Assembly (NCBI RefSeq): GCF_901905185.1
Contig: NZ_CABFMQ020000001.1
Location: forward strand, 186,001 to 250,000
Direction of reading: 5' to 3'
DNA length: 64,000 nt
DNA from: Methylocella tundrae
Lineage (GTDB): Bacteria > Pseudomonadota > Alphaproteobacteria > Rhizobiales > Beijerinckiaceae
In this document: in pieces, positions 48,805 to 58,237 of the stretch
How the letters are laid out: the number at the start of each line of letters is the position of its first letter
How positions within the stretch are numbered: position 1 is the first letter of the stretch
Position numbers and translations under genes: made by a program
The notes under the pieces: generated by a model
Database searches by the model: none
What the model was told of the DNA's origin: nothing
Seen by the model: only the letters and a program-made list of their open reading frames with translations

Positions 48805-49917
48805 ATGGCCTTTCAACTCTCCCCTGGCTCATTTGCCCCGGGCGCGCGCGTCGGCATCCTCGGCGGCGGCCAATTGGGACGCATGCTCGCAATGGCGGCG
48901 GCGGGCCTCGGCCTTAAGGCGCATATTTTTGCGCCGGAGCCGGACAGTCCCGCCTTTGACGTTTGCGTCGAGAAGACAGTCGCGGCTTACGAAGACGAAG
49001 CCGCTCTCGCTTTTTTCGCCGCCAATGTTGACGTGATCACCTATGAATTCGAAAACGTTCCGGCGCGGACGGCGGCGCTGTTGTCGGATCTTTGTCTCGT
49101 GCGGCCAAGCGCGGCGGCGCTCGCGGCCTGCCAGGATCGCCTCGTCGAAAAGGAATTTCTCGCCGATATAGGCATTCCGACCGCCGCCTATATGCGTGTC
49201 GACGACGCCGGATCAATGGCCCGCGCAGTGGCCCAGCTGGGACGCCCGTCAATTCTCAAGACGCGGCGTTTTGGCTATGACGGCAAAGGTCAGGTTCTCG
49301 TCCGCGAAGGCGCGGATCTTGCCGTCACCTTCCGCTCTCTCGGCGGCGGCCCGGCGATTCTCGAGGCGATCGTTCCTTTCGCAAAAGAGGTGTCCGTCGT
49401 CGCGGCGCGCGGCGCGGACGGCGCTTTTGCCGCCTATGACGTCTGCGAAAACAGGCACGAGAATCATATTCTGAAAGTGACGCGCGCGCCTGCCCGCATC
49501 TCTCCCGGCACGGCGGCGGAGGCCGTCGAACTGACTCGCGCCATCGCTGAGGCGCTCGATTATGTCGGGGTCATCGCAGTCGAAATGTTCGTTGTCGAGC
49601 AGGCTGGCGGCGGCGAGCAGCTCCGCGTCAACGAAATTGCGCCGCGCGTGCATAATTCCGGGCACTGGACGCTCGACGGGTCGGCGACGTCGCAATTCGA
49701 GCAGCATATCCGCGCCATTGTCGGCTGGCCGCTTGGCGCCACATGGCGGCATGGCGAAACGGTCGAGATGGAAAATCTGATCGGCGAAGAGGTCTTCGGC
49801 TTCGAGCGCGTCCTCCGGGAGCCGGGGGCGAGCCTTCATCTTTACGGCAAGGCGGAAGCCCGGGCCGGCCGCAAGATGGGGCATGTGACGCGCGTTGCGC
49901 CGGGCCACAAGGCGTGA
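48805..49917 (+). CDS. purK: N5-carboxyaminoimidazole ribonucleotide synthase
   Basis: A 370-residue ATP-grasp enzyme making N5-CAIR from AIR, bicarbonate and ATP. It has ARVGILGGGQLGRMLAMAA, TYEFENVPA, LKTRRFGYDGKGQ and the metal-binding NEIAPRVHNSGHWT. GAAGG before ATG 48805 overlaps the purE stop region; the two genes are evidently cotranscribed and act in consecutive steps. The frame is open far upstream within purE, which is a shadow. Confidence 0.96.
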   Translation: MAFQLSPGSFAPGARVGILGGGQLGRMLAMAAAGLGLKAHIFAPEPDSPAFDVCVEKTVAAYEDEAALAFFAANVDVITYEFENVPARTAALLSDLCLVRPSAAALAACQDRLVEKEFLADIGIPTAAYMRVDDAGSMARAVAQLGRPSILKTRRFGYDGKGQVLVREGADLAVTFRSLGGGPAILEAIVPFAKEVSVVAARGADGAFAAYDVCENRHENHILKVTRAPARISPGTAAEAVELTRAIAEALDYVGVIAVEMFVVEQAGGGEQLRVNEIAPRVHNSGHWTLDGSATSQFEQHIRAIVGWPLGATWRHGETVEMENLIGEEVFGFERVLREPGASLHLYGKAEARAGRKMGHVTRVAPGHKA

Positions 49918-50090
49918 AGCCCAAGGTTTTCGCCGCGAGCGGCGGGCGAACTCTGGACAGCGGGCCCCGATGCTGCTATTCGCCTGTCTTTCAAGTTTCA
50001 GGCGCTTTTCAGCGCCGGATTTTCTGTTCCATCATTCCTGTCGGCTCCGTCGCGCTAAGCGGCGTCTGACGTCACATCAAGGACTCATGC

Positions 50091-50330
50091 GTGCAAGTTC
50101 TCGTTCGCGACAATAATGTCGATCAGGCCCTCAAGGCGCTCAAGAAAAAAATGCAGCGCGAGGGCATTTTCCGCGAGATGAAGCTTCGTGGCCATTATGA
50201 GAAGCCGTCCGAAAAGCGCGCTCGCGAGAAGGCCGAAGCCATTCGCCGCGCGCGCAAGCTGGCCCGCAAGAAGATGCAGCGTGAAGGCCTCCTGCCGATG
50301 AAGCCGAAGCCTGTTCTCGGCGTTCGCTGA
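50091..50330 (+). CDS. rpsU: 30S ribosomal protein S21
   Basis: A 79-residue basic protein starting [20 protein letters not shown], followed by [19 protein letters not shown] and a lysine/arginine-rich tail. It sits near the anti-Shine-Dalgarno region of 16S rRNA and helps initiation. GTG 50091 is supported by AAGGA 7 nt upstream; an ATG four bases earlier is out of frame. It lies 173 bp after purK. Confidence 0.96.
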   Translation: MQVLVRDNNVDQALKALKKKMQREGIFREMKLRGHYEKPSEKRAREKAEAIRRARKLARKKMQREGLLPMKPKPVLGVR

Positions 50331-50422
50331 TTTTTCACGGCTTCGATCCAAGTTCGATCATTGACGCACTTAAAGCAGGTTGGGGCCGCAAGGCTGTTCG
50401 ACTGGCGGATGAGGATGACCGG

Positions 50423-51316
50423 ATGGCGGCTTTCGCGACCAGGGCCAAGGCGACGAGGGCCAAGCGAGCGACGCCGTTGCGGCGCCTGACGGGTCCTTGC
50501 TCGGCGCTGGCGATTGCCGCTTTGGCGCTCGCAGGCTGCGAATCGACGAATAATGTGATCGGGAAGGCGGGAACCGGAGTCGCCGAGGTGGCGAGCCAGT
50601 CGCCGCAGGAAGCGCAGGCCAATCTCGCATCGCTGACCGAGGTCGTGCAGCGCAATCCCAACAGCGGGGAAGCCTATAATACGCGAGGCGTCGCTTACGC
50701 GAAGATCGGCAAATTTCCCGAAGCGATCGCCGATTTCAGTCAGGCGATCAAGATCTCGCCGAACGCCGCGACGCTGACCAATCGGGCGCTCGCCTATCGA
50801 CAGGTCAACCGCAACGACGCCGCCATGACGGACTTCAACGACGCCATCGCCGCCGATCCAAATCACGCCCCCGCCTATCTCGGCCGCGCCAATCTCGAAC
50901 GGGTGCAGGGCAATCTCGACGCCGCCCACGCCGATCTCGATCAGGCGATCAGGCTCAATCCCGAGAACGCGCAGGCCTTTCATGCGCGCGGCCTCATCTA
51001 TCAGCGCGAAGGCAATCATCCGCAGGCGATCACCGATTTCGATAATGCGATCGATCGCGATCCCTTCGCCGGAGCGCCTTATCAGGCGCGCGGACAAAGC
51101 CTCATCGCCGTCGGTAAATACGACAAGGCGATCGAGGATTTCAACGCCGCGCTCAATGTCAACAACAAGAACCCCGACGCCTGGGCCGGCCTTGGCCTCG
51201 CCTATGAGAAATCAGGCGACCGCGCCAAAGCCGTTGAGTCCTATCAGCGCGCGCTGGTGTTTGATCCAGCCAATCAGCTCGCCAAGGACGGCCTGTCGCG
51301 AAGCGGGCATTCCTAA
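50423..51316 (+). CDS. TPR-repeat lipoprotein
   Basis: A 297-residue protein with a basic N-terminus, a hydrophobic segment and the lipobox LALAGC (Cys39), then about six TPR units (NTRGVAYAKIGKFPEAIADF, FHARGLIYQREGNHPQAITDF). It is probably a membrane-anchored periplasmic scaffold resembling NlpI-like proteins; partner unknown. GAGGATG lies just before ATG 50423. A strong inverted repeat follows at 51379-51416. Confidence 0.85.
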   Translation: MAAFATRAKATRAKRATPLRRLTGPCSALAIAALALAGCESTNNVIGKAGTGVAEVASQSPQEAQANLASLTEVVQRNPNSGEAYNTRGVAYAKIGKFPEAIADFSQAIKISPNAATLTNRALAYRQVNRNDAAMTDFNDAIAADPNHAPAYLGRANLERVQGNLDAAHADLDQAIRLNPENAQAFHARGLIYQREGNHPQAITDFDNAIDRDPFAGAPYQARGQSLIAVGKYDKAIEDFNAALNVNNKNPDAWAGLGLAYEKSGDRAKAVESYQRALVFDPANQLAKDGLSRSGHS

Positions 51317-51378
51317 GACAGGACGCGGGAAAGCCGCGGACTTTACGGCCGGCGCCGTGCGGTAAAACAAAGGCGTAA

Positions 51379-51416
51379 AGAGCGGAATGCAATTCCGCTC
51401 AGGCGCATTCCGCTCT
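51379..51416 (+). terminator. Inverted repeat after the TPR lipoprotein gene
   Basis: AGAGCGGAATGC (51379-51390) pairs perfectly with GCATTCCGCTCT (51405-51416); an alternative inner stem AGCGGAAT/ATTCCGCT (51381-51399) competes with it. There is no T-run, so Rho-independent termination is uncertain. Confidence 0.45.
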
Positions 51417-51538
51417 AAGCATCAGTTGCGAAAAAAGGGCGCCGGTTCGTCCGCGCCTGGTCCTCCAGAACGTTTCCGCGAAAGGCAAAACTTGAAAATG
51501 CGCGCCTGCCGCAACCGCGGCGCGAGCGGCGCTGCGCC

Positions 51539-51566
51539 TTGACTTAGATCACTGTTTCTATAGAAA
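51539..51566 (+). promoter_or_regulatory. Candidate promoter of the sulfate-binding protein gene
   Basis: TTGACT (51539-51544), a 16-bp spacer and TAGAAA (51561-51566); TATAGA (51559-51564) is an alternative -10. It overlaps the 20-bp palindrome, so a bound repressor would block polymerase. TTGAC-TTAG-ATCAC also partly resembles an FNR box. Confidence 0.5.
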
Positions 51567-51570
51567 CAGT
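51551..51570. promoter_or_regulatory. Perfect 20-bp palindromic operator candidate
   Basis: ACTGTTTCTATAGAAACAGT is fully self-complementary, overlaps the -10 region and ends 22 bp before the sulfate-binding protein start. Its half-site CTGTTTCTA recurs at 55726-55734 upstream of the coaBC-dut-rrf2 genes. Confidence 0.65.
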
Positions 51571-51592
51571 ATACAAGTAGCGGAGCAGCTCC

Positions 51593-52627
51593 ATGTTCAA
51601 GGCCCGGCCCTTCACCTTTGCGATTTTCGGCGCGGCTTTGGCCCTCACGACGCCGTCGCCCCTTTTCCCAGGGTCGCAGGCGCAAGCCGCGAGCGAATTG
51701 CTCAACGCCTCATATGATCCGACGCGCGAGCTTTACCGCGCGATCAGCGAAGCTTTCAGCGCCGAGTGGAAAGCCAAGACGGGAGAGACGGTGGCCGTGC
51801 GCAGCTCCCATGCCGGGTCGGGCGGGCAGGCGCGCGCGGTGATCGACGGCTTGCCGGCCGACGTCGTCACTCTGGCGCTCGCCGCCGATATCGACGCCAT
51901 CGCCGGCAAGACGGGGAAGATTCCAGCCGACTGGCAGAAACGGCTGCCGAACAATTCGACCCCCTATACATCGACGATCGTGTTCCTTGTCCGCAAAGGC
52001 AATCCCAAGGGGATCAAGGACTGGGACGATCTGATCAGGCCGGGCGTCTCCGTCATTACGCCAAATCCAAAGACGTCGGGCGGCGCGCGCTGGAATTTTC
52101 TGGCCGCCTGGGGCTACGCCGCCAGAAAATTCAACGGGGACGAGGCCAGGATCAAAGACTTCGTTGCGGCGATCTACAAGAACACGCCGGTTCTTGACAC
52201 AGGCGCACGCGGTTCGACCATCAGCTTCGCGCAACGTGGGCAGGGCGATGTGCTGATTTCCTGGGAAAACGACGCCTTTCTCGCCTCCGAGGAGTTCGGC
52301 AAAGACAAATTCGAAGTCGTCGCGCCTTCGGTCTCGGTTCTGACCGAGCCGCCCGTCGCCCTCGTCGATGGCAATGTCGACGCCAATAATAGCCGTAAGG
52401 TGGCCGAGGCTTTTCTGGATTTCCTTTATTCGCCGAAGGCGCAGGCGATCATCGCCAAGAACTATTATCACCCTGTCAAACCGGAATTCGCCGACCCCAG
52501 GGACCTTGCGCGTCTCGCCCATATTCCGCTGGTCACGGTCGATGGCGACTTTGGCGGGTGGCAAAAAGCGCAGGCGAAATTCTTCGCCAATGGCGGCGTA
52601 TTCGATCAAATCTACGCGGGTCACTGA
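51593..52627 (+). CDS. Sulfate/thiosulfate-binding periplasmic protein
   Basis: A 344-residue ABC-transporter solute-binding protein with a signal peptide cut near AQA|ASELL. Family landmarks are [50 protein letters not shown] and [19 protein letters not shown]. It should deliver sulfate to a CysTWA complex. No cysT, cysW or cysA gene follows; a nitroreductase gene comes next, so it must work with a transporter encoded elsewhere. GGAG lies 7 nt before ATG 51593. The promoter carries a perfect palindrome. Confidence 0.93.
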   Translation: MFKARPFTFAIFGAALALTTPSPLFPGSQAQAASELLNASYDPTRELYRAISEAFSAEWKAKTGETVAVRSSHAGSGGQARAVIDGLPADVVTLALAADIDAIAGKTGKIPADWQKRLPNNSTPYTSTIVFLVRKGNPKGIKDWDDLIRPGVSVITPNPKTSGGARWNFLAAWGYAARKFNGDEARIKDFVAAIYKNTPVLDTGARGSTISFAQRGQGDVLISWENDAFLASEEFGKDKFEVVAPSVSVLTEPPVALVDGNVDANNSRKVAEAFLDFLYSPKAQAIIAKNYYHPVKPEFADPRDLARLAHIPLVTVDGDFGGWQKAQAKFFANGGVFDQIYAGH

Positions 52628-52755
52628 GGTCATTCGCGACACGGGCCAGCGTCTTCGCTAGAAGGGCCAAGCATGTTTCCGGGCTCGCTTGAGACGGCGG
52701 AGTCCTGCACGCTGATGCGCTCTTCTGACAGCAGGGCCGGACGGAGTTCCCCGAT

Positions 52756-53355
52756 ATGACAACCGCCAATTCACGCGCCGCCGATTATCCGATCGAAGCG
52801 TTGTTCCTTGAACGCTGGTCGCCGCGCGCCTTTACCGGAGAAGCGATCCCCGACGCTGATCTCCGGACGATTTTCGAGGCGGCGCGCTGGGCGCCCTCCT
52901 CGTATAATTCGCAGCCCTGGCGCTTTCTTTACGCCAAGCGCGACACGCCCGCATTCACGAAATTCCTGGGGCTCCTCAGCGAATTCAATCAGTCATGGGC
53001 CAAAAACGCCTCGATGCTGATCATCGTTCTGTCAAAGAAAGCCTTCACGCCGCCGGGCAAAACGGAGGCCGTCGCATCGCATAGTCATTCATTCGACGCC
53101 GGCGCGGCCTGGGGCTATCTGGCTCTCCAGGCCTGGCGTTCGGGTTATGCCGCGCATGCCATGACCGGCTTTGACATTCCCCGCGCGGCGATCGAACTCA
53201 ACGCCCCCGACGATTGCCGGGTGGAGGCCGCAATCGCCATCGGACGCGTCGGCGACAAATCCATTCTGCCGGAAGCCGCGCGCGAAAGAGAAAAACCGAA
53301 CAGCCGCAATCCGCAGTCGGACTTTGTTTTTGAAGGCGGCTTTCCGGCGTCCTGA
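52756..53355 (+). CDS. Nitroreductase-family flavoprotein
   Basis: A 199-residue FMN-dependent NAD(P)H oxidoreductase, with the FMN-contacting segments RWSPRAFTGE, AARWAPSSYNSQPWRF and the C-terminal part VEAAIAIGRVGDKS. The physiological substrate is unknown; relatives reduce nitroaromatics or quinones. It starts 128 bp after the sulfate-binding protein gene and is convergent with the rrf2 gene across a family B repeat. Confidence 0.88.
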   Translation: MTTANSRAADYPIEALFLERWSPRAFTGEAIPDADLRTIFEAARWAPSSYNSQPWRFLYAKRDTPAFTKFLGLLSEFNQSWAKNASMLIIVLSKKAFTPPGKTEAVASHSHSFDAGAAWGYLALQAWRSGYAAHAMTGFDIPRAAIELNAPDDCRVEAAIAIGRVGDKSILPEAAREREKPNSRNPQSDFVFEGGFPAS

Positions 53356-53376
53356 ACTTAGGAGGGCGCCCGATAG

Positions 53377-53431
53377 CATGATGCAGAAAAGTTGCAGACT
53401 TTTCGGATCAACATCATGCGTTAAAGCAAAG
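53377..53431. repeat. Palindromic repeat family B, copy 2
   Basis: This copy has outer arms CATGATG/CATCATG and an inner CGAAAAG-type stem closing on CTTTTCG (with A in place of the first C here). It shares about 47 of 55 positions with 9982-10036 and again lies between convergent genes. Confidence 0.8.
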
Positions 53432-53432
53432 G

Positions 53433-53882
53433 CTATATCGTGAAATCGGTCCCCGGCGGCGCATCGTCGGTGAGTTTCAGCTCTTCGGCGCGGTGGCAGA
53501 TATCGTCGATGGTGATGATGTCGAGCTCTTTCAGGAAGGCGGCGCCCGCCAACTCCACCATCGGCGCGATGACATCGCCGATCAGCTTGCAGGCAACGCC
53601 CTCGCTGCTTTCGATCGTCGTTTCGTTCAACACGGCGCGAAGGATGTCCGCCGCCGTGATCTTGCGCCTCTCGCGCGCCAGCTCATAGCCCCCGCGCGGG
53701 CCGCGCAGACCCTTCAAAATGTTCGCCCGCACGAGCGCCTGAAGCAAAGTTTCGAGGTGGCGCGGCGGCAGATCGAGACGGGCGGCGAGGGATTTCGCGG
53801 CGACGGGAAGCGGGCGGGAATGGATGGCGATGTCGGCCACCGCCGCAATGGCGAGAAGAGCGCGGCGCGAAAGCACAATCAT
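53433..53882 (-). CDS. Rrf2-family transcriptional regulator
   Basis: A 149-residue winged-helix regulator with the Rrf2 pattern [52 protein letters not shown]. Only two cysteines are visible (in EGVACKL and DICHRAE), fewer than the three-cysteine Fe-S ligand set of IscR/NsrR, so cluster binding is doubtful and a CymR-like ligand-responsive mode is possible. ATG overlaps the dut stop by 4 bp. It is the last gene of coaBC-dut-rrf2. Its target may be the motif shared with the sulfate-binding protein promoter (inference). Confidence 0.9.
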   Translation of the reverse strand: MIVLSRRALLAIAAVADIAIHSRPLPVAAKSLAARLDLPPRHLETLLQALVRANILKGLRGPRGGYELARERRKITAADILRAVLNETTIESSEGVACKLIGDVIAPMVELAGAAFLKELDIITIDDICHRAEELKLTDDAPPGTDFTI

Positions 53883-54361
53883 CGCGGCGTTTCCTTGTCG
53901 GTCATCTGGCCTGTCGATCCGAAGCCGTTCGCGCCGCGCGCGGTGTCCGCCAGCTCTAGCGTCGTAAAAAGGCCGGCCCGGATCACCGGGGCGAAGACAA
54001 GTTGCGCGATGCGGTCGCCCCGGGCGATCTCGAAGGGCGCGGCGCCATGATTGATCAGGATGACGCCGATTTCGCCACGGTAATCAGCATCGATCGTGCC
54101 CGGCGCGTTGAGGACTGTGACCCCGGCCTTCGCCGCGAGGCCCGATCTTGGCCTGATCTGACCTTCATAATCGGAGGGGATCGCAAGCGCGATGCCGGTC
54201 GGGATGACAAGACGTCCGCCAGGCGGCAGCGTGACCGTCGTCGCGGTCGGCAGGGCGGCGAGGAGATCCATTCCGGCCGCTCCCGCGCTTTGGTAGGAGG
54301 GTAAGGGAAGGCCCATGCCGTTCGGCAGGATCTTCACGCCAACGGCGAGCGGCTGGCTCAT
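53879..54361 (-). CDS. dut: dUTP diphosphatase
   Basis: A 160-residue trimeric dUTPase hydrolysing dUTP to dUMP, which keeps uracil out of DNA. The conserved motifs appear in order: [46 protein letters not shown] and the C-terminal [10 protein letters not shown] arm that closes the active site. It overlaps coaBC upstream and rrf2 downstream by 4 bp each. Confidence 0.97.
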   Translation of the reverse strand: MSQPLAVGVKILPNGMGLPLPSYQSAGAAGMDLLAALPTATTVTLPPGGRLVIPTGIALAIPSDYEGQIRPRSGLAAKAGVTVLNAPGTIDADYRGEIGVILINHGAAPFEIARGDRIAQLVFAPVIRAGLFTTLELADTARGANGFGSTGQMTDKETPR

Positions 54362-55614
54362 TGGCGCGCCTCGCTTAGCTTTTTGGCGAATGCCGCGACG
54401 AGCCGCGCCGCCACTTCCGTCTTGGTGAGGTTCGGCCAGCTTTCCCTGCCTGCCGCGCTGATCAGCGTCACCTCATTGCGATCGCCGCCGAAAACATTGG
54501 CGCCCGCTCCGACGTGATTGGCGACGATGATGTCGCAGCCTTTGCTGAGACGCTTGGCTTCGGCGTGTTCGATCAGCCTATCCGTCTCGGCGGCGAAGCC
54601 GGCGACGAGCGCGGGCCGGTCGCGTTTGCGCCGCCCTATGGCCGCGAGAATATCCGGGTTTTCGACGAGCGCGAGGCTCGGCGGGTTTTTAGCCCCCTTC
54701 TTGATCTTCTCGGGAGCGGCTTCCACGACGCGCCAGTCCGCGACCGCCGCGGCGCCGACGAAAATATCGGCCGGAAGCGCCTGCTCGACCGCCTGCTGCA
54801 TCTCGCGCGCGGTCTCGACATGGATCGTCGTCACGCCCCAGGGATCGGCGAGCGCCACCGGTCCGCTAACGAGCGTCACTTCAGCTCCGGCTTCGCGCGC
54901 GGCGGCGGCGATCGCATGACCCTGCTTGCCGGACGAGCGATTGCCGATATAGCGCACCGGATCGATCGGCTCATGAGTCGGGCCCGAGGTCACGATCACG
55001 CGGCGCCCCTTGAGCGCGGCGGTTGACGGACGCGCAAAACCTTCCGGCAGCGGCAGAACCGTGTCCGTAGCGAGAGCGGCCTCGATGGCGGCGACGATTT
55101 CAAGCGGCTCGCTCATCCGGCCGGGGCCATATTCGCCGCAGGCCATGTCGCCGTTCTGAGGCCCCTCGAAGATCACCCCGTCCCCTTGCAAGGCGGCGAT
55201 GTTGCGCTGGGTCGGCTTCGCAAGCCACATGCGCAGATTCATCGCCGGCGCGACGAGAATTTTCTTGTCGGTGGCGAGGAGCAGGGTCGAGGCGAGGTCA
55301 TCGGCGAGGCCATGCGCCATCTTGGCCAGAAGGTCAGCCGTGGCGGGAGCGACGACGACGAGATCGGCGTCGCGGGACAATTCGATATGGCCCATAGTCG
55401 CCTCGCTGGTCAGAGCGAAAAGATCGGCGAAGACCTGCTCGCCCGAAAGGCTTGCGACGGAAAGCGGCGTCACGAAATGATGCGCCGCGGCGGTCATGAC
55501 GGCGCGCACAAAGGCACCCCTTTCGAGCAGGCGCCGGATAAGATCGAGCGTCTTATACGCCGCGACGCCGCCGCCTATGACGAGAAGGATTCGTTTTCCT
55601 GGCAATTGGCTCAT
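54358..55614 (-). CDS. coaBC: Bifunctional CoaBC (PPC synthetase / decarboxylase)
   Basis: A 418-residue coenzyme A biosynthesis enzyme. The N-terminal flavoprotein decarboxylase (CoaC, about 1-185) has [43 protein letters not shown] and [14 protein letters not shown]. The C-terminal synthetase (CoaB) has [27 protein letters not shown] and [15 protein letters not shown] 55614 ([12 protein letters not shown]) is preferred over 55626. It is the first gene of the coaBC-dut-rrf2 unit; the region upstream carries a dyad and a motif half-site. Confidence 0.95.
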   Translation of the reverse strand: MSQLPGKRILLVIGGGVAAYKTLDLIRRLLERGAFVRAVMTAAAHHFVTPLSVASLSGEQVFADLFALTSEATMGHIELSRDADLVVVAPATADLLAKMAHGLADDLASTLLLATDKKILVAPAMNLRMWLAKPTQRNIAALQGDGVIFEGPQNGDMACGEYGPGRMSEPLEIVAAIEAALATDTVLPLPEGFARPSTAALKGRRVIVTSGPTHEPIDPVRYIGNRSSGKQGHAIAAAAREAGAEVTLVSGPVALADPWGVTTIHVETAREMQQAVEQALPADIFVGAAAVADWRVVEAAPEKIKKGAKNPPSLALVENPDILAAIGRRKRDRPALVAGFAAETDRLIEHAEAKRLSKGCDIIVANHVGAGANVFGGDRNEVTLISAAGRESWPNLTKTEVAARLVAAFAKKLSEARQ

Positions 55615-55689
55615 GCGGCCAAACATCCCCCCCGGGCGAACAAGCGCGGATTACGACAGCGCGCGCTCATTGTTTCTTTTTTACGCATG

Positions 55690-55714
55690 ATCGAGGTTTG
55701 ATTTGAACCTCGAT
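55690..55714. promoter_or_regulatory. Dyad upstream of coaBC
   Basis: ATCGAGGTT (55690-55698) and AACCTCGAT (55706-55714) are perfect 9-bp arms with a 7-nt spacer, about 75-100 bp upstream of coaBC. On the plus strand it is followed by ACC and six T residues, so it could also be a terminator for plus-strand transcripts, though no gene there needs one. Confidence 0.5.
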
Positions 55715-55725
55715 ACCTTTTTTAT

Positions 55726-55734
55726 CTGTTTCTA
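55726..55734. promoter_or_regulatory. Half-site shared with the sulfate-binding protein operator
   Basis: CTGTTTCTA is identical to one half of the palindrome at 51551-51570. It lies about 110 bp upstream of coaBC, in the likely promoter region of the unit that ends with the Rrf2 regulator gene. Confidence 0.35.
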
Positions 55735-55860
55735 ACGCAAGGCGCGAAATCCGCAACTCACGCGATGGCGTTGGTTCGGGCCTTGGACCGAGAATTCGGC
55801 TGAAGCCGGGGGCTTTAGGCGGACACGATGGTTGAAATACGGCCTGGCGGCGGCTTTCGC

Positions 55861-57426
55861 CTATCGCAGCAGCAGCACGAGCGCGGCGCCGGCAATAATC
55901 CACAGGGCGATATGGCCAAGACGGGCGCCGCGCGCGGCCGCCTCTCCCATGCGGCTGAGAGCGTTATCGGAGAGTTCAAGTCCCCCTTCCGCCATATCCT
56001 CTATCTGCGTCAAGACATTTTCCGCGCGCAGAAGCGCCGAAGGCAGTTGAGAAGCGAAGCGCCCCAGCGTCTGCGCGGCCCGGCCGGCGTCCTGCAACTT
56101 GCCGATAGGCCCGAGATTCTGCTCGATCCAGGCGCGGACGACAGGTTCGGCCGTCGCCCACATGTTGAGTTTTGGATCGAGCGTGCGGCCGACGCCTTCG
56201 ACGACCACCATGGTTTTTTGCAGCAGCACGAGTTCGGTCCGCGTCTTCATGTCGAACAGCCCGGTAATCTCGAAAAGAAGCGTCAGAAGCTTCGCCATCG
56301 AGATTTGATCGGCTGTGCGGGCATGGATCGGCTCGCCGATGGCGCGAATGGCCTGCGCGAAATCCTCGACCTTATGGATGCGCGGCACATAGCCCGCCTC
56401 GAAATGCACCTCGGCGACGCGCCGGTAATCGCGCTTGATGAAACCGTAGAGAATCTCCGCCAGAAACCGCCGCTCATTGAAGCCAAGGCGTCCCATGATG
56501 CCGAAATCGACGGCGGTCAGACGGCCCTCGGAATCGACGAAGAGATTGCCCTGATGCATGTCGGCATGAAAAAATCCGTCGCGCATCGCGTGGCGCAGGA
56601 ACGACTGGATGACGATGCGCCCGAGGTCCGGCAGGTCATAACCCTTGGCGGCAAGCGCGGAAATATCGGACAAAGGGACGCCATCGACCCATTCGAGGGT
56701 CAGCACCTCCTTCGCCGTCCGGTCCCAGTCGATTTTCGGGATCCGGAAATCCTGATCGGCGGCCGCGTTCTCGGCAAATTCCGACGCGGCCGCGGCCTCC
56801 AGGCGAAAGTCCATCTCCATTTTGACCGAGCGGGCCATGGTGTCGATCACTTCGACGGGCTTCAGGCGGCGGATGTCGTCAATCCAGCGCTCGGCCAGCC
56901 GCGCGGCGAAATACATATCGCCGAGATCGCGCCGGAACCGCCGCTCGACGCCGGGGCGCAGCACTTTGACGGCGACGTCGCGCTCGCCGGTTTCATCTTT
57001 CACGCGGCCCTTGTGGACCTGCGCGATCGAGGCGGCGGCGACCGGCTCGCCGAGGCTGACGAAGACCTCCGCGAGCGGCCGGCCGAAGGCCGCTTCGATC
57101 GTTGCGATGGCGATTTCGCGCGAAAACGGCGCCATCCGGTCCTGCAGCAGCTCGAGATGGCGCACGACGTCCGCGCCGACGACGTCCGGCCGCGTCGCGA
57201 GGAACTGGCCGAGCTTGACGTAGGACGGCCCGAGCGCGCTGATCGCGGCGGGAAGATTGCTGAGGCCAGGCCGTCCCGTGCGCCGCGCGACGAGCTTCGC
57301 CACCGCCAGCGGCAGCCGCGCGGCCGGCGGCAGAATGGCGGGATCGACATCGCTGAAGACGCCGGCGCGCGCCAGCACGAAACCGGCGCGGGTCAATCGG
57401 TAAAGGGAGCCGAAGAGAAAAACCAC
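55861..57426 (-). CDS. ubiB: UbiB, ubiquinone biosynthesis kinase-like ATPase
   Basis: A 521-residue ABC1/ADCK-type protein. The conserved KxGQ-containing segment is LGPSYVKLGQFLATRPD; EPVAAASIAQVHKGRV is the Ala-rich loop; DFGIMGRLG is the metal-binding DFG motif; and a C-terminal transmembrane segment (LGHIALWIIAGAALVLLL) anchors it. It supports aerobic ubiquinone synthesis, probably by extracting lipid intermediates rather than as a hydroxylase. The start is GTG 57426. It lies 61 bp after ubiE and 246 bp before coaBC, an order typical of Hyphomicrobiales. Confidence 0.95.
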   Translation of the reverse strand: MVFLFGSLYRLTRAGFVLARAGVFSDVDPAILPPAARLPLAVAKLVARRTGRPGLSNLPAAISALGPSYVKLGQFLATRPDVVGADVVRHLELLQDRMAPFSREIAIATIEAAFGRPLAEVFVSLGEPVAAASIAQVHKGRVKDETGERDVAVKVLRPGVERRFRRDLGDMYFAARLAERWIDDIRRLKPVEVIDTMARSVKMEMDFRLEAAAASEFAENAAADQDFRIPKIDWDRTAKEVLTLEWVDGVPLSDISALAAKGYDLPDLGRIVIQSFLRHAMRDGFFHADMHQGNLFVDSEGRLTAVDFGIMGRLGFNERRFLAEILYGFIKRDYRRVAEVHFEAGYVPRIHKVEDFAQAIRAIGEPIHARTADQISMAKLLTLLFEITGLFDMKTRTELVLLQKTMVVVEGVGRTLDPKLNMWATAEPVVRAWIEQNLGPIGKLQDAGRAAQTLGRFASQLPSALLRAENVLTQIEDMAEGGLELSDNALSRMGEAAARGARLGHIALWIIAGAALVLLLR

Positions 57427-57487
57427 GCCGCCCCGCCTACAGCGTTTTCAAGCGAAACGGCGCTGGGCCTTGCGAATCGACCATGAT

Positions 57488-58237
57488 CTAGAGCTTCCAG
57501 CCGGAATGGATAGCGACGACGCCGCCGGAAAGGCGCGTGAATGTGGCGCGCTCCAGTCCGGCGGCGGCGATCTTGTCGCGAAAACTTTCGGCGTCGGGAA
57601 AGCGCGCGATCGATTCGACGAGATAGCGATAGGCGTCGGCGTCTCCCGTCACCCATTGGCCAAGGCGCGGAATGGCGCTGAACGAATAGGCTTCATAGAG
57701 GCGGTCGAGGAACGGCACGTCGACGTTGGAGAATTCGAGGCAGAGAAACCGGCCGCCGCGTTTCAGGACGCGCCGCGCCTCCGCCAGCGCAACGTCGATG
57801 CGCGGCACGTTGCGGATGCCGAAAGCGATCGTATAGGCGTCGAAGGAATTGTCCGGGAACGGCAGATCCTCGGCGTTGGCCTGCACGAATTCGAGCTTTG
57901 CGTCGAAAGGGCGCTTGGCGGCGCGCGCCCGCCCGACGTCAAGCATGTCGGCGTTGATGTCGAGCACCACGATTTCGGTCAGTCTTGAGCCCGCCTTGGC
58001 GATGCGGAAAGCGATGTCGCCGGTGCCGCCCGCGACGTCGAGATGGCGGAACGGCGCCTTTCGCGAAGGATGGACTTTTGCGGCGAAAATATCCTTCCAG
58101 ACGCGGTGCAGGCCGGCGGACATCAGATCGTTCATCAGGTCGTAGCGCGACGCGACCTTGTGGAAAACCTCGTCCACCCGGGCCTGCTTGTCTTGCAGGG
58201 GGACGCGGGAAAAACCGAAATGCGTCTCTTCGGACAT
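57488..58237 (-). CDS. ubiE: Ubiquinone/menaquinone C-methyltransferase UbiE
   Basis: A 249-residue SAM-dependent C-methyltransferase of quinone synthesis. Family landmarks are [20 protein letters not shown], motif [32 protein letters not shown] and [12 protein letters not shown] 58237 is the natural start. The mutM gene often found divergent to ubiE in relatives is not present here; instead an unassigned 375-bp gap and a MocR-type gene follow. Confidence 0.96.
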   Translation of the reverse strand: MSEETHFGFSRVPLQDKQARVDEVFHKVASRYDLMNDLMSAGLHRVWKDIFAAKVHPSRKAPFRHLDVAGGTGDIAFRIAKAGSRLTEIVVLDINADMLDVGRARAAKRPFDAKLEFVQANAEDLPFPDNSFDAYTIAFGIRNVPRIDVALAEARRVLKRGGRFLCLEFSNVDVPFLDRLYEAYSFSAIPRLGQWVTGDADAYRYLVESIARFPDAESFRDKIAAAGLERATFTRLSGGVVAIHSGWKL

